A stretch of DNA of 52,506 bases from Clostridiales bacterium (GTDB lineage: Bacteria > Bacillota > Clostridia > Lachnospirales > Lachnospiraceae), in contig JAGZDD010000008.1 of the NCBI GenBank assembly GCA_018369015.1, positions 1 to 52,506 on the forward strand, given 5' to 3'. The translations under genes were made by a program, and so were the position numbers. A model generated the notes under the pieces. The model saw only the letters and a program-made list of their open reading frames with translations, did not search any database and had not been told where the DNA came from. Within the stretch, counting starts at the first letter, position 1. Each line of letters opens with the position of its first letter. This document shows, piece after piece, positions 16,529 to 24,970 of this stretch.

Positions 16529-17338
16529 ATGAAGAAAAATAAAAAAAAGAAAAACTGGATTTTAAATGGGATTCTTGTTCTGGCGATTTTATGTTTTTTA
16601 GGGAGCGGCGGCTATTTATTAAAGTATTATTTAGATGGGTGGCAGAAAGAAAAGAGCTTGTCTGACCTTCACGACCTGATCATTGATGAGGGAGAGCCTG
16701 CGGCGGACAGCGAGAGCGGCGGTGAAAGCGGCGCTGATGAAAGTTCAGGGAAAAAGACGGCGGCCTCAAACCGCTATGCAAAGCTTCTTGAAATGAATCC
16801 GGATTTTATCGGCTGGATTGAAATTGAAGGAACAAAAATCAGCTATCCGGTCATGTATACCCCGGATGATCCAGAATATTATCTCCACAGAAATTTTGAA
16901 GGCGAATATGAGTACAGCGGACTTCCCTTTGCGGACGGCTCCTGCTCCTTTGAGCCCCGGAGCACAAACATTATCATTTATGGCCATAATATGAAAAATG
17001 ATACGATGTTCAGCCATATGCTGGATTACAAAGATGAGGATTTTTATAAGGAGCATCCCTGCATAACCTTTAATACGATTTACGGCGATGGCGAATATGA
17101 AATCGTTTCGGTGATTCTGGCCAAGGCTTTTTATGACGGCGAAGAGGGCTTCCGCTATTATGGGATGATCGACGCCGCCTCTGAGGAGGAATTTAACGAA
17201 TACATGGACGGTATTCATGCGCTGGAGCTTTACGATACAGGGGTTGATGTTTCCTACGGCGATGAGCTTTTAACTTTATCCACCTGTGAGTATTCCCAGG
17301 AGAATGGCCGCCTGGCAATTGTCGCAAAAAAAAGATAG
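16529..17338 (+). CDS. srtB: Class B sortase
   Basis: A 269-aa membrane-anchored transpeptidase that links surface proteins to peptidoglycan. It has a basic N-terminus, one transmembrane helix (about residues 12-32), an acidic linker, then the sortase barrel with the catalytic His in YGHNM and Cys in LSTCEYSQ, and the Arg in ENGRLAIVAKK. The long helix-rich insertion between the His and Cys is typical of class B. I chose ATG 16529, 7 bases after GCAGG, over the GTG two codons upstream. No obvious LPxTG-type substrate lies beside it. Confidence 0.88.
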   Translation: MKKNKKKKNWILNGILVLAILCFLGSGGYLLKYYLDGWQKEKSLSDLHDLIIDEGEPAADSESGGESGADESSGKKTAASNRYAKLLEMNPDFIGWIEIEGTKISYPVMYTPDDPEYYLHRNFEGEYEYSGLPFADGSCSFEPRSTNIIIYGHNMKNDTMFSHMLDYKDEDFYKEHPCITFNTIYGDGEYEIVSVILAKAFYDGEEGFRYYGMIDAASEEEFNEYMDGIHALELYDTGVDVSYGDELLTLSTCEYSQENGRLAIVAKKR

Positions 17339-17452
17339 CCTTTGCCTTAAAAGTGTGATACAATACATTCAGTAATCTTGTTAAAAATTACTAATTATGT
17401 TAATAAATTAACATATTATATTATAAGAAACGACAAAGATGTGGGGAATTAG

Positions 17453-17591
17453 TAACAGTTCAGCCAGTTCTGCGCACTTGCTGCGCTGACCGTCAGAAAG
17501 TGAAACAGGAGTGCAAAAATCCCATCGCCGCAGGCGATTTTTAATGGGTTTTTGCAGGCAACAGTTCACCATGGCTGAGCTGAACTGTTAC
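17453..17591. repeat. Dispersed intergenic palindromic repeat, 139-bp copy
   Basis: Starts GTAACAGTTCAGCC and ends with GCTGAACTGTTAC, 13-bp perfect terminal inverted repeats, with inner self-complementary segments including CATCGCCGCAGGCGATTTTTA. It lies in the ackA leader just before the ribosome site. Confidence 0.85.
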
Positions 17592-17618
17592 GGGAATTAC
17601 TGCCCAGGAGGTAAAACG

Positions 17619-18839
17619 ATGAATGTATTTGTTGTCAATTGTGGAAGCTCGTCATTAAAATATCAGTTGATTGACGCCCAGTCTGAGAAGGTGCTGGCGA
17701 AGGGGCTTTGCGAGCGCATAGGAATCAGCGGGAGCCGCATTGTGTATAAGCCGGCTGCTGGAAAGCGCAGTGGTGAGAAGATTACGATTGAGGAGCCTAT
17801 GCCGGATCATACAAAGGCTTTGGAAATGGTTCTTGCCTGCCTTGTCAGCGAAGACTATGGCGTTATTTCATCTCTGGGAGAAATTGGTGCCGTAGGGCAC
17901 CGCGTCGGTCATGGCGGCGAAAAGCTCACATCGTCAGTGGTCATTAATGAAAAGGTGATTAAAGACATTGAAGAATGCTGTGAGCTGGCTCCGCTTCACA
18001 ATCCGGCAAACCTGACCGGCATTAATGTGTGCCGAAAGCTTATGCCCGGTGTTCCGATGGTTGCTGTTTTTGATACAGCTTTTCACCAGACAATGCCGGA
18101 AAAAGCTTATTTATATGGGATTCCATATCATTACTATACGGATTATAAAATCCGCCGTTACGGCTTTCATGGAACCTCCCACAGCTACGTGTCCAAAAAG
18201 GCTGCTCAGCTTTTGGGCGTACCCTATGAGTCGCTAAAAACAATCGTTTGCCATCTGGGCAATGGCGCCAGTGTATGCGCTGTGAAAAATGGAAAATCAG
18301 TGGACACAAGCATGGGCTTTACGCCGGTGGCCGGACTTGTTATGGGAACGCGGTGCGGGGATATTGACCCGGCCATTGTGGATTATCTGACCCATAAGGA
18401 TCATAAAAGCGTCGATGAGGTTAATGCTATTCTTAATAAGGAATCGGGAATTTACGGCCTTTCCGGCGGCCTGGTAGATTTTAGGGACATACGTAAGGGC
18501 TGTGAGGAGGGCGATGAGAAGTGCCTCCGGGCCATGGATGTATTTATGTATCATATAGCTACCCGTGTCGGCAGCTATGTTGCTTCAATGAATGGCGTTG
18601 ATGTTATTGTATTTACCGCTGGCATTGGCGAAAACGGAGCTAAAATGCGCAAAGATATTTGTGAGCAATATTGGGGGTACCTGGGAATTACGATCGATGA
18701 TGAAAAGAACAACCTTTCGGGAGAAGATGTTATTATTTCTACACCGGATTCCAAGGTTAAGGTTATGGTGATCGGAACGAATGAGGAGCTGATGATTGCC
18801 AGGGAAACGATGGCTCTTGCGGGAGGCAGCTCGGTATGA
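17619..18839 (+). CDS. ackA: Acetate kinase
   Basis: A 406-aa enzyme converting acetyl-phosphate and ADP to acetate and ATP, a main ATP source in fermenters. Signatures: NCGSSSLKYQL at the start, VGHRVGHGGE, FDTAFHQTMPEKAYLYGIP, RRYGFHGTSH, HLGNGAS and FTAGIGENG. ATG 17619 follows AGGAGG at 17606-17611; the frame is open further upstream only because it runs through the repeat. Its usual partner pta is not adjacent. Confidence 0.97.
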   Translation: MNVFVVNCGSSSLKYQLIDAQSEKVLAKGLCERIGISGSRIVYKPAAGKRSGEKITIEEPMPDHTKALEMVLACLVSEDYGVISSLGEIGAVGHRVGHGGEKLTSSVVINEKVIKDIEECCELAPLHNPANLTGINVCRKLMPGVPMVAVFDTAFHQTMPEKAYLYGIPYHYYTDYKIRRYGFHGTSHSYVSKKAAQLLGVPYESLKTIVCHLGNGASVCAVKNGKSVDTSMGFTPVAGLVMGTRCGDIDPAIVDYLTHKDHKSVDEVNAILNKESGIYGLSGGLVDFRDIRKGCEEGDEKCLRAMDVFMYHIATRVGSYVASMNGVDVIVFTAGIGENGAKMRKDICEQYWGYLGITIDDEKNNLSGEDVIISTPDSKVKVMVIGTNEELMIARETMALAGGSSV

Positions 18840-18892
18840 AACAGAGGCTTTTTGCATAGTCTGTACTAATGAAAAATGGTACGGGAGTCCAT

Positions 18893-19822
18893 ATGAAACG
18901 TAAAGGTCTGCGTTTTATTGTTATATGCGTGGGGTTATATTTAATTCCATGCATAGCCACATTAGTTATACGAAAGAATATCCCTGAGACAGACGAGAAA
19001 AAGTTTGACTCAGGGATTATTATTTATATCAGTAATGGGAATACGGCCGCGCAGATGGATTTGGATGAGTATATTGTAGGTGTTGTGGCGGCGTCTATGC
19101 CCGGGGATTATCCGCTGGAGGCTCTAAAGGCCCAGGCGGTAATTGCAAGAACCTATTTGATGAATACGATTGGAAGCCGGAAAAGAGTGGAGGCAACGGA
19201 GCTGAACCAAAGCTATTATTCGGATGAAATACTCCGGGAAAAATATGGTTCTGACTATGATACTTATTATAACAATCTGGAGGAGGCCGTGATTAGCACA
19301 ACCGAGGAGGTTTTAACCTATAACGGGCAGCAGGTGACGCCAGTTTTTTTCAGGTGCAGCAATGGAATGACGAGAAACGCTGCGGATGTATGGGGAAGTG
19401 AGATTCCCTATCTTGTGGCAGTGGACAGCAGTGATGATACTTCGTGCAGCGAATACCGTACCCAGGTGACGCTAAAGCTGCCGGAGTGTATTGCCCGGCT
19501 CAAAGAAAGCTATCCGGACTTTGAGGGGAATGAGGAGAGCTTTAAAGATACTGTTCAGATTCTTGAAAAGGACGCCAGCGGGTATGTGACAAAAATCCAG
19601 ATGGGGAACAAGGAATTTTCCGGAGAAGAACTGCGCTATGCCCTGGGCCTTCCTTCGGCGTCTTTTGATGTGCGCGCAAAAAGTAAGACCATTTCATTCG
19701 ATGTGACCGGAGTGGGCCACGGTGTTGGGATGAGCCAGTGGGGAGCGCGGTCCATGGCCCTTTCGGGAAAGGGGTACGCCCAAATTCTTTCCTGGTACTT
19801 TCCGGGAACGGAGATTTCATAG
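18893..19822 (+). CDS. spoIID: SpoIID-like stage II sporulation protein
   Basis: A 309-aa SpoIID/LytB-fold protein with one N-terminal membrane helix (about residues 7-25). SpoIID is the peptidoglycan lytic transglycosylase that drives engulfment with SpoIIP and SpoIIM. Seen: LDEYIVGVVAASMPGDYP, PLEALKAQAVIARTYL, and the conserved GHGVGMSQWGA near the end. The position normally holding the catalytic Glu (AAEMP in known SpoIID) is Ser68 here (AASMP). I chose ATG 18893 because of GGGAG five bases before it; ATG 18869 has no ribosome site. A SpoIIQ-like gene follows, an order known in Clostridia. Confidence 0.82.
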   Translation: MKRKGLRFIVICVGLYLIPCIATLVIRKNIPETDEKKFDSGIIIYISNGNTAAQMDLDEYIVGVVAASMPGDYPLEALKAQAVIARTYLMNTIGSRKRVEATELNQSYYSDEILREKYGSDYDTYYNNLEEAVISTTEEVLTYNGQQVTPVFFRCSNGMTRNAADVWGSEIPYLVAVDSSDDTSCSEYRTQVTLKLPECIARLKESYPDFEGNEESFKDTVQILEKDASGYVTKIQMGNKEFSGEELRYALGLPSASFDVRAKSKTISFDVTGVGHGVGMSQWGARSMALSGKGYAQILSWYFPGTEIS

Positions 19823-19949
19823 ATGCAAAGCGAAAGCCCGGCAGATCTTCCTTTGGGGCGTTGCCGGCGGAAGGAAAGCAATTTGCGGATTTTACAAGCT
19901 TGTGTGTATAAAACTTCTGATTATGGTGAGAATATAGTCAGAGGTGATA

Positions 19950-20783
19950 ATGGTGAAAAGGAATTTATTTAATTTTTTCAGGAACAAAGGATTCTATCTG
20001 GCAATCGGTATTTGCGCCCTGGCTATTGTGGCAGTAGCCGGCGTTGTAAATTATCAGTCCAAACAGCAGGATGAACAGCTTGCCGAAAATGCGGCCGGAT
20101 TTGAGGATGTACCCGAGGGCGAGGCAAACGACGCCGTCGCAGATAACCGCACAGAGGATAATGATTATGACATGGACTATACCGAAGGCTATAATGCGGA
20201 TGAAGTACAGGATATTTTAAATGAAATTCAGGAACAGGCCGCCGCAGGGGAAAGCGACGGCGCTGTTGCAGCAAATTCGGACGAGGTTTCCGGGAAAAAC
20301 GAAGACAGCAGTGAAAACCAGACTGGGGAAAGTACGGATGATGAGAATGCAGCGAGTACGTTTGCAGGTTTTGATGATGCGCAAAAGATGAGCTGGCCGG
20401 TCCAGGGCAATATTTTGCTTGATTACAGTATGGATACAACGGTATATTATAAAACGCTGGACCAGTATAAATGCAATCCCGGGGTGCTTATTGCCACAGA
20501 TACAAACACTCCGGTCAATGCGGCCTTTGAAGGAACTGTTGCCTCGATTACCAATGATGCTGCTCTGGGAACGGTGATTGTCCTTGATATGGGCAATGGC
20601 TACCAGGCTTCTTACGGTCAGCTAAAGGATATTACAGTGAATGTTGGAGATACTGTAGAGAAAGGCCAGACAATCGGTACGGTTGCCCAGCCTACAAAAT
20701 ACTTCGGGGAAGAAGGGAGCCACGTATACTTTGAATTAACCAAAGACGGCGCCCCCACCGACCCCAAGCCATATATGGAATAG
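19950..20783 (+). CDS. spoIIQ: SpoIIQ-like M23/LytM-domain protein
   Basis: A 277-aa protein with one N-terminal membrane helix (residues ~12-35), a long acidic, Gln- and Ser-rich linker and a C-terminal LytM fold (about 150-277: CNPGVLIATDTNTPVNA, GYQASYGQL, GDTVEKGQTIG, HVYFEL). The zinc ligands are degenerate: the usual HxG-D motif is NPGVLI and the usual HxH is HVY, so peptidase activity is unlikely. That fits the structural role of SpoIIQ in the forespore channel with SpoIIIAH. It follows spoIID. ATG 19950 lies 5 bases after AGAGG. The name rests on context plus the degenerate LytM domain. Confidence 0.75.
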   Translation: MVKRNLFNFFRNKGFYLAIGICALAIVAVAGVVNYQSKQQDEQLAENAAGFEDVPEGEANDAVADNRTEDNDYDMDYTEGYNADEVQDILNEIQEQAAAGESDGAVAANSDEVSGKNEDSSENQTGESTDDENAASTFAGFDDAQKMSWPVQGNILLDYSMDTTVYYKTLDQYKCNPGVLIATDTNTPVNAAFEGTVASITNDAALGTVIVLDMGNGYQASYGQLKDITVNVGDTVEKGQTIGTVAQPTKYFGEEGSHVYFELTKDGAPTDPKPYME

Positions 20784-20792
20784 CAGCGAGCC

Positions 20793-20900
20793 AAGTGCCG
20801 GCCATGCTTGCATGAGCCGGCATTTGGCGAGCGCCTCCATCGAGGCGGAGCCGAGATGGAAGCGGGAAAGTGCCGGCCATGCTCGCATGAGCCGGCATTT
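20793..20900. repeat. Two direct copies of a 33-bp palindromic repeat
   Basis: Copies at 20793-20825 and 20868-20900 differ at one base and are 75 bp apart. Each is itself palindromic (GCCGGCnATGC with GCATGAGCCGGC) and can form a hairpin. No gene lies in 20784-21199. Confidence 0.8.
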
Positions 20901-20939
20901 TGTTGTGTCATTAGAGGCCCTCTGGCATATAATAAAATT

Positions 20940-21030
20940 AGGTTGCAGTTATTTTTTACGCGGGAAAGCCCGCAAAAAATATGGCAGCCTGTATAGCGCC
21001 TGGAACTGTGGAAGGCGTTATACCAAAAGC
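20940..21030. other. Cluster of hairpins between spoIIQ and the flavodoxin-like gene
   Basis: TTTTTTACGCGGG pairs with CCCGCAAAAAA around 20950-20980, and TATAGCGCCT pairs with AGGCGTTATA around 20992-21023. Self-complementary but with no recognisable RNA family or ORF. Confidence 0.45.
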
Positions 21031-21166
21031 AGCCGGAAATGAAGCTTTTAATGGTGGGCGCAATATGGACGCTGTTAAGTGCAGTACATATTGAAAATAT
21101 GCAGTCGATGATTTTCACAACGGCATCACCGTTAAATAACTTTTTTCAAGGCTGCTTTATATAAAT

Positions 21167-21189
21167 GGCCGGCCTTTTTCGGGCCGGCC
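21167..21189. terminator. Bidirectional hairpin between convergent genes
   Basis: GGCCGGCC at 21167-21174 and again (self-complementary) at 21182-21189, with loop TTTTTCG. It lies between spoIIQ (+) and the reductase (-), just after the stop of the minus-strand gene. Confidence 0.6.
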
Positions 21190-21199
21190 GATAGGGTAG

Positions 21200-21817
21200 T
21201 TACCGGATAAAATTCGTGAAAATATGTTCCTCTTTTTCTGGCAATCCATAAGCTTCTTTTCCAAGGCGGATACTTTTTATAAGAAATGCCATATTTCTTC
21301 CAAGCATCCGCATTGTCTGAAGACCTTCGGCGTCCTGAGCGACTTCTTCTGGCGTATTTCCATGTACCATATTCCAGTATTGGCTGGACACAACAGGCAT
21401 ATTTGAGATCGTAAAATATTTGTTCAATTCATCAAAGGTCGCCGTATTTCCGCCGCGCCGGCAGCTTACGACACTAGCGCCGACCTTCATTGATTTATCC
21501 GCAGCCATGCTGTAAAAGAGACGGTCAATAAAAGATACAAGCGTACCGTTGGCTGAGGCGAAATAGACCGGGGAACCAATGACAATGCCGTCGCAGTCTT
21601 TGAATTTAGGCGCTGCCTCATTAACAATATCATCAAAGACGCATTTTCCGGTGGTTTTACATTTTCGACAGGCGATACAGCCACGGACGACTTTATTTCC
21701 TACATGGATCATTTCAGTGGCAATTCCTTCGTTGTTTAGTGTTTTGGCAACTTCGTTCAGGGCGGTAAAAGTGCATCCGTTGGCATGTGGGCTGCCATTA
21801 ATTAAAATAACATTCAT
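21200..21817 (-). CDS. NADPH-dependent FMN reductase / flavodoxin-fold oxidoreductase
   Basis: A 205-aa flavodoxin-fold protein: the N-terminal NGSPHANGCTFTAL binds FMN phosphate and GSPVYFASANGTLVSFIDR is the second flavin loop. A CIACRKCKTTGKC cysteine cluster (about residues 47-59) is like that of iron-sulfur flavoproteins and may hold a 4Fe-4S centre. It likely reduces quinones or other small acceptors. Minus strand, ribosome site AAGGAGCAAG before the ATG. No operon partner. Confidence 0.85.
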   Translation of the reverse strand: MNVILINGSPHANGCTFTALNEVAKTLNNEGIATEMIHVGNKVVRGCIACRKCKTTGKCVFDDIVNEAAPKFKDCDGIVIGSPVYFASANGTLVSFIDRLFYSMAADKSMKVGASVVSCRRGGNTATFDELNKYFTISNMPVVSSQYWNMVHGNTPEEVAQDAEGLQTMRMLGRNMAFLIKSIRLGKEAYGLPEKEEHIFTNFIR

Positions 21818-21992
21818 TTTCTTGCTCCTTTTCTTCTGGCTGCCGTGTCCTCCACGGCGTTAAGCGAATCTCCCGTCAGATAGCATACAAGCGAATCTCC
21901 CGGAAGATGGCTATTGACGGGAATCTTTTCTTTCAGTACAATTATAAAAGCCGGTAGCAGCTACCGGTCAAGAGTTTTTTGGAGTGATTATA

Positions 21993-22232
21993 ATGAATTA
22001 TACATATATTGTCCAGTGCAGCGATGGAACCTTGTATACTGGGTGGACCAATGATTTAAAACGGCGGATAGACGCCCACAATTCTGGCAATGGCGCAAAA
22101 TATACAAGAAGCCGACGGCCCGTAGCCCTTGTATATTGGGAGGAGTTTGAGACAAAGGAAGCCGCCATGAAGCGGGAATATGATATAAAGCAATTAACAC
22201 GCAGGCAGAAGATGAGGTTATGTAAGCTTTAG
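21993..22232 (+). CDS. GIY-YIG domain protein (UPF0213/YhbQ-like)
   Basis: A 79-aa single-domain GIY-YIG nuclease-fold protein: YTYIVQCSDGTLYTGWTNDLKRRIDAHN, then AKYTRSRRPVALVYWEEF and EAAMKREYDIKQLTR. Here GIY-YIG reads TYI and YTG. The role of YhbQ-type proteins is uncertain, perhaps DNA repair. ATG 21993 is eight bases after GGAG. Upstream (21855-21915) the motif GCGAATCTCCCG occurs twice. Its 3' end overlaps the stop of the HxlR remnant. Confidence 0.88.
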   Translation: MNYTYIVQCSDGTLYTGWTNDLKRRIDAHNSGNGAKYTRSRRPVALVYWEEFETKEAAMKREYDIKQLTRRQKMRLCKL

Positions 22233-22429
22233 GCTTGGAGTGAATCTTTCTGATTTTTATAAAAGCGCCCCCACTGTTCCATGGCCTGGATGATTGGACG
22301 CATGGATTCTCCGATACTGCTTAACGAGTATTCTACATGGGGCGGTACTTCCGGGTATACTGTACGGATAATAAGCCCATCGTTTTCCATAGATCGCAGG
22401 CTGTTAATAAAAAGCTGGGAGAATTAAAC
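22229..22429 (-). pseudogene. HxlR-family regulator, C-terminal remnant
   Basis: Translating the minus strand gives about 66 codons with the HxlR winged-helix C-terminus (SQLFINSLRSMENDGLI, TVYPEVPPHVEYSLS, SMRPIIQAMEQWG) and a proper stop. The N-terminal half with the start and first helices is missing; at about 22429 the sequence switches to unrelated DNA. HxlR regulators commonly sit divergently next to oxidoreductase genes, as would have been the case here. Confidence 0.75.
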
Positions 22430-22436
22430 CGGTATA

Positions 22437-22826
22437 TGCAGTTTAAGGGGGAACAACCCGTCAAAGCTGTCTCATGCCATTTCTGCACAACAGCCTAGTA
22501 TACAGGACGATCACACAATTATGGACGGCTTTTACAATGCGCCGACGGTATTGACATTATTTACGAGAAAGTCAGTATATTCCCATGACGATGGCGCAAT
22601 GATGGCGGAAAATATGTGGCTTGCCGCGCATTTCTTAGGCGTTGGAGCATGTTATATTGGCCGGACGGAGGAGGTTTTTGCTACGGATTATGGGAAAAAG
22701 CTTCGTAAAACATGGAGGATTCCTGAGGATATGGTTCCGGTGGCCAATATGCTGCTGGGTTACTGTGACGGCCCGCAGCCTCATGGGAAAACGCGCAGAG
22801 AAGGGCGTATTATAAGAGTATCCTGA
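22437..22826 (+). pseudogene. Nitroreductase-family protein, N-terminally truncated remnant
   Basis: The readable part (22521-22826, 101 codons) is the C-terminal half of a nitroreductase: YNAPTVLTLF, MMAENMWLAAHFLGVGACYIG, PVANMLLGYCDG. Upstream, 22437-22520 continues with protein-like sequence in a different frame (LNRYMQFKGEQPVKA), so at least one frameshift has occurred, and the N-terminus has no start or ribosome site. Together with the HxlR piece it marks a deletion junction. Confidence 0.7.
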
Positions 22827-22849
22827 TTTATATAAAGAAATAACACGGA

Positions 22850-22994
22850 AAGCGGTGCAGGGCGCGTGCCAGTGGTACGCGCCCTGTGCCGACCGGAGCG
22901 AAGCGAAGGCCAGCTTTGCTGTGAGCTGGCTGTTGTATCGCACCGGTCAGCAACGTTAGCTCCGCAAATCCGAGATGTACGGCTAAATAGTTAT
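22850..22994. repeat. GC-rich intergenic repeat, divergent copy
   Basis: GGCGCGTGCC pairs with GGTACGCGCC, and CCAGCTTTGCTGTGAGCTGG forms a second hairpin. The right end (AGCAACGTTAGCTCCGCA... to GGCTAAATAGTTA) matches 16456-16503 with several changes. Confidence 0.6.
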
Positions 22995-23009
22995 ATTGTT
23001 GATAAAATA

Positions 23010-23052
23010 ATGACTTAAAGTCATTGACTTATAGTCAATGAAATGGTAAAAT
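23010..23052 (+). promoter_or_regulatory. Promoter with two tandem palindromic operators for the TetR gene
   Basis: ATGACTTAAAGTCAT (23010-23024) and CATTGACTTATAGTCAATG (23022-23040) are adjacent palindromes with TGACT/AGTCA half sites, centred 14 bp apart. The second contains the -35 TTGACT (23024-23029), which is 17 bp from the -10 TAAAAT (23047-23052). This is a typical autorepressed TetR promoter; the binding protein is inferred to be the next gene product. Confidence 0.75.
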
Positions 23053-23151
23053 GAGAAAACAAACAGGATTCCTGCAGCTGTAAGGGAGTTGTTGCCAGAA
23101 GGTGATTATTGCCGGATATTGGCAGCGGGAAATGAAAAAGGGGGCGGTATT

Positions 23152-23757
23152 ATGCATATGACACAGCGGCAGCTTGGCGCAATAGAAACTAAAAAAAAGC
23201 TGCTTGATGCGGGCCGGAAAATTATTTGTGAGAAAGGCCTGGCGAATACTTCCGTTGAGGAAATTACAGAGCGCGCCGGGGTATCTAAGGGAACCTTTTA
23301 TACTTATTTTAAGCGGAAGGAAGAAATTGTTTTTGAATTAAGTAAGGATATGTTTGGGGAGATTTTGGAAAATGCAAAGGCATTTCCGGGAAATTTTACC
23401 CAAAAACTGACTCATTATATGGTTAATTTTTCCGGCCATATTGAGGAGGACAGCGTGAAGCTGGCGCAGGAATGGGTCAGCAATGTTGTAGGTCCGGGGC
23501 CGGCGCAAAAAGGCTTTGACAGAGGAAAGCTGCCGCAGGATTTGTCGGCGGTATCCGAGCTGATTCAATACGGGATGAGATGCGGATTATTAAGGCCGGA
23601 TATTCCGGTGGAGCGTCTGGCGCATACTCTTGTAGATATTCTCTATGGACAAATGCTGTGCTGGGCCATGAGTGACGGCGCATACAGCTTAAAGGCCCGT
23701 ACACAACAATTTTGCGGCGTTTATTTAGAAGCATTGTTAAAAGGAATGGAGGTTTAA
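23152..23757 (+). CDS. TetR/AcrR-family transcriptional repressor
   Basis: A 201-aa regulator. The N-terminal helix-turn-helix is clear (KLLDAGRKIICEKGLANTSVEEITERAGVSKGTFYTYFKRKEEI); the C-terminal ligand-binding helices are not family-specific. ATG 23152 is chosen because AAGGGGG sits 7 bases upstream; the frame is open further back without a ribosome site. It lies 4 bases before an aldo/keto reductase gene, so it probably represses both its own promoter and the reductase. Confidence 0.88.
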   Translation: MHMTQRQLGAIETKKKLLDAGRKIICEKGLANTSVEEITERAGVSKGTFYTYFKRKEEIVFELSKDMFGEILENAKAFPGNFTQKLTHYMVNFSGHIEEDSVKLAQEWVSNVVGPGPAQKGFDRGKLPQDLSAVSELIQYGMRCGLLRPDIPVERLAHTLVDILYGQMLCWAMSDGAYSLKARTQQFCGVYLEALLKGMEV

Positions 23758-23761
23758 TAGA

Positions 23762-24883
23762 ATGAGTTATCTTGGAGAAAATATTAAAAAATTAGGCTTT
23801 GGCTTAATGCGGCTCCCCCAGAAGGACGGTGTTATTGATGTGGAGCAGGTAAAGGGGATGGTCGACCGTTTTATGGAGTCTGGCCTTACTTACTTTGATA
23901 CAGCATGGGCATATGCCGGTTCTGAGGACGCCATACGCCAGGCGCTTGTGGAACGCTATCCAAGGGAAAGCTTCCAGCTTGCGACTAAAAATGCTGCATG
24001 GATCAACTGTAAAACAAAGGAGGAGGCTTACGCCCAGTTTGACGCTTCCCTAAAACAGACCGGGGCAGGGTATTTTGACTTTTATCTCCTTCATAACCTG
24101 GGTGAAGCGAGAACAAAGTATTTTAATGATTTTGATATGTGGAGCTGGGTCCAGGAGAAGAAAGCCGCTGGCTTGATCCGGCATGTAGGTTTTTCCTTTC
24201 ATTCAACGCCGGAAGAGCTTGAAGAGCTTTTGATTGCCCATCCTGAAATGGAATTTGTACAGCTCCAGATTAATTATGCGGATTGGGAAAATCCGGCGAT
24301 TCAGTCGCGGCGCTGCTACGAGGTTGCGAGAAAATATGGCAAACCGGTGATTATTATGGAGCCTGTCAAGGGCGGTATGCTGGCAACGCCGCCGGAATCG
24401 GTTGTGAAGCTTTTAAAAGACGCAGAGCCCGACGCCTCCGTGGCCTCCTGGGCTGTGCGATTTGCCGCGGACCTGGAGGGAATTATTACCGTACTGTCAG
24501 GGATGAGTTCAATTGAACAAATGGAAGATAATCTGTCTTACATGAGAAGCTTTAACGGGCTTACCGGCGGACAGCGGGCTGTGCTTCGCCGCGCCCAGGA
24601 GGAGCTGGCCCGTATCCCTCTGATTCCATGTACATCCTGCAATTATTGCGCGAAGGTTTGTCCAATGTCTATTGGAATTTCCGGTTCATTTACAGCGATG
24701 AATTATTTGACCCTTTACAATGATAAAGCGGCTGCACAGCACCAGGAAGGCTGGCTTGTAGGCGGCCATGGGTTAAAGCGGGCCGACGCGTGTATTAAGT
24801 GCGGAAAATGTGAGGCTGCATGTCCGCAGCATATTGCCATAAGGGAAAATCTGGAAAATGTCAGCCGCGTTTTATTGCAGTAA
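23762..24883 (+). CDS. Aldo/keto reductase with C-terminal 4Fe-4S ferredoxin domain
   Basis: A 373-aa fusion. Residues 1-~270 are an AKR TIM barrel (GFGLMRLP, FDTAWAYAGSEDAI with the catalytic Tyr, LLHNLGE, IIMEPVKGG). The C-terminal ~80 residues carry cysteine motifs CTSCNYCAKVCP and CIKCGKCEAACP, which would bind Fe-S clusters. Such proteins are widespread in anaerobes, with few characterised substrates. The ribosome site GGAGG overlaps the end of the TetR gene, so the two are co-transcribed. Confidence 0.9.
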   Translation: MSYLGENIKKLGFGLMRLPQKDGVIDVEQVKGMVDRFMESGLTYFDTAWAYAGSEDAIRQALVERYPRESFQLATKNAAWINCKTKEEAYAQFDASLKQTGAGYFDFYLLHNLGEARTKYFNDFDMWSWVQEKKAAGLIRHVGFSFHSTPEELEELLIAHPEMEFVQLQINYADWENPAIQSRRCYEVARKYGKPVIIMEPVKGGMLATPPESVVKLLKDAEPDASVASWAVRFAADLEGIITVLSGMSSIEQMEDNLSYMRSFNGLTGGQRAVLRRAQEELARIPLIPCTSCNYCAKVCPMSIGISGSFTAMNYLTLYNDKAAAQHQEGWLVGGHGLKRADACIKCGKCEAACPQHIAIRENLENVSRVLLQ

Positions 24884-24970
24884 ACGCCTGGATTTTAAAG
24901 AAGCATTGATAAAGCTTTAGGGAAATTGGCACAGGAGAGCATACGAATATAAATTAGAGGAGATGGGAAA

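Noticed and set aside
17511..17618. N-terminal extension of acetate kinase
   Set aside because: It is only an open frame through the palindromic repeat; AGGAGG precedes ATG 17619, where the family's normal N-terminus begins.
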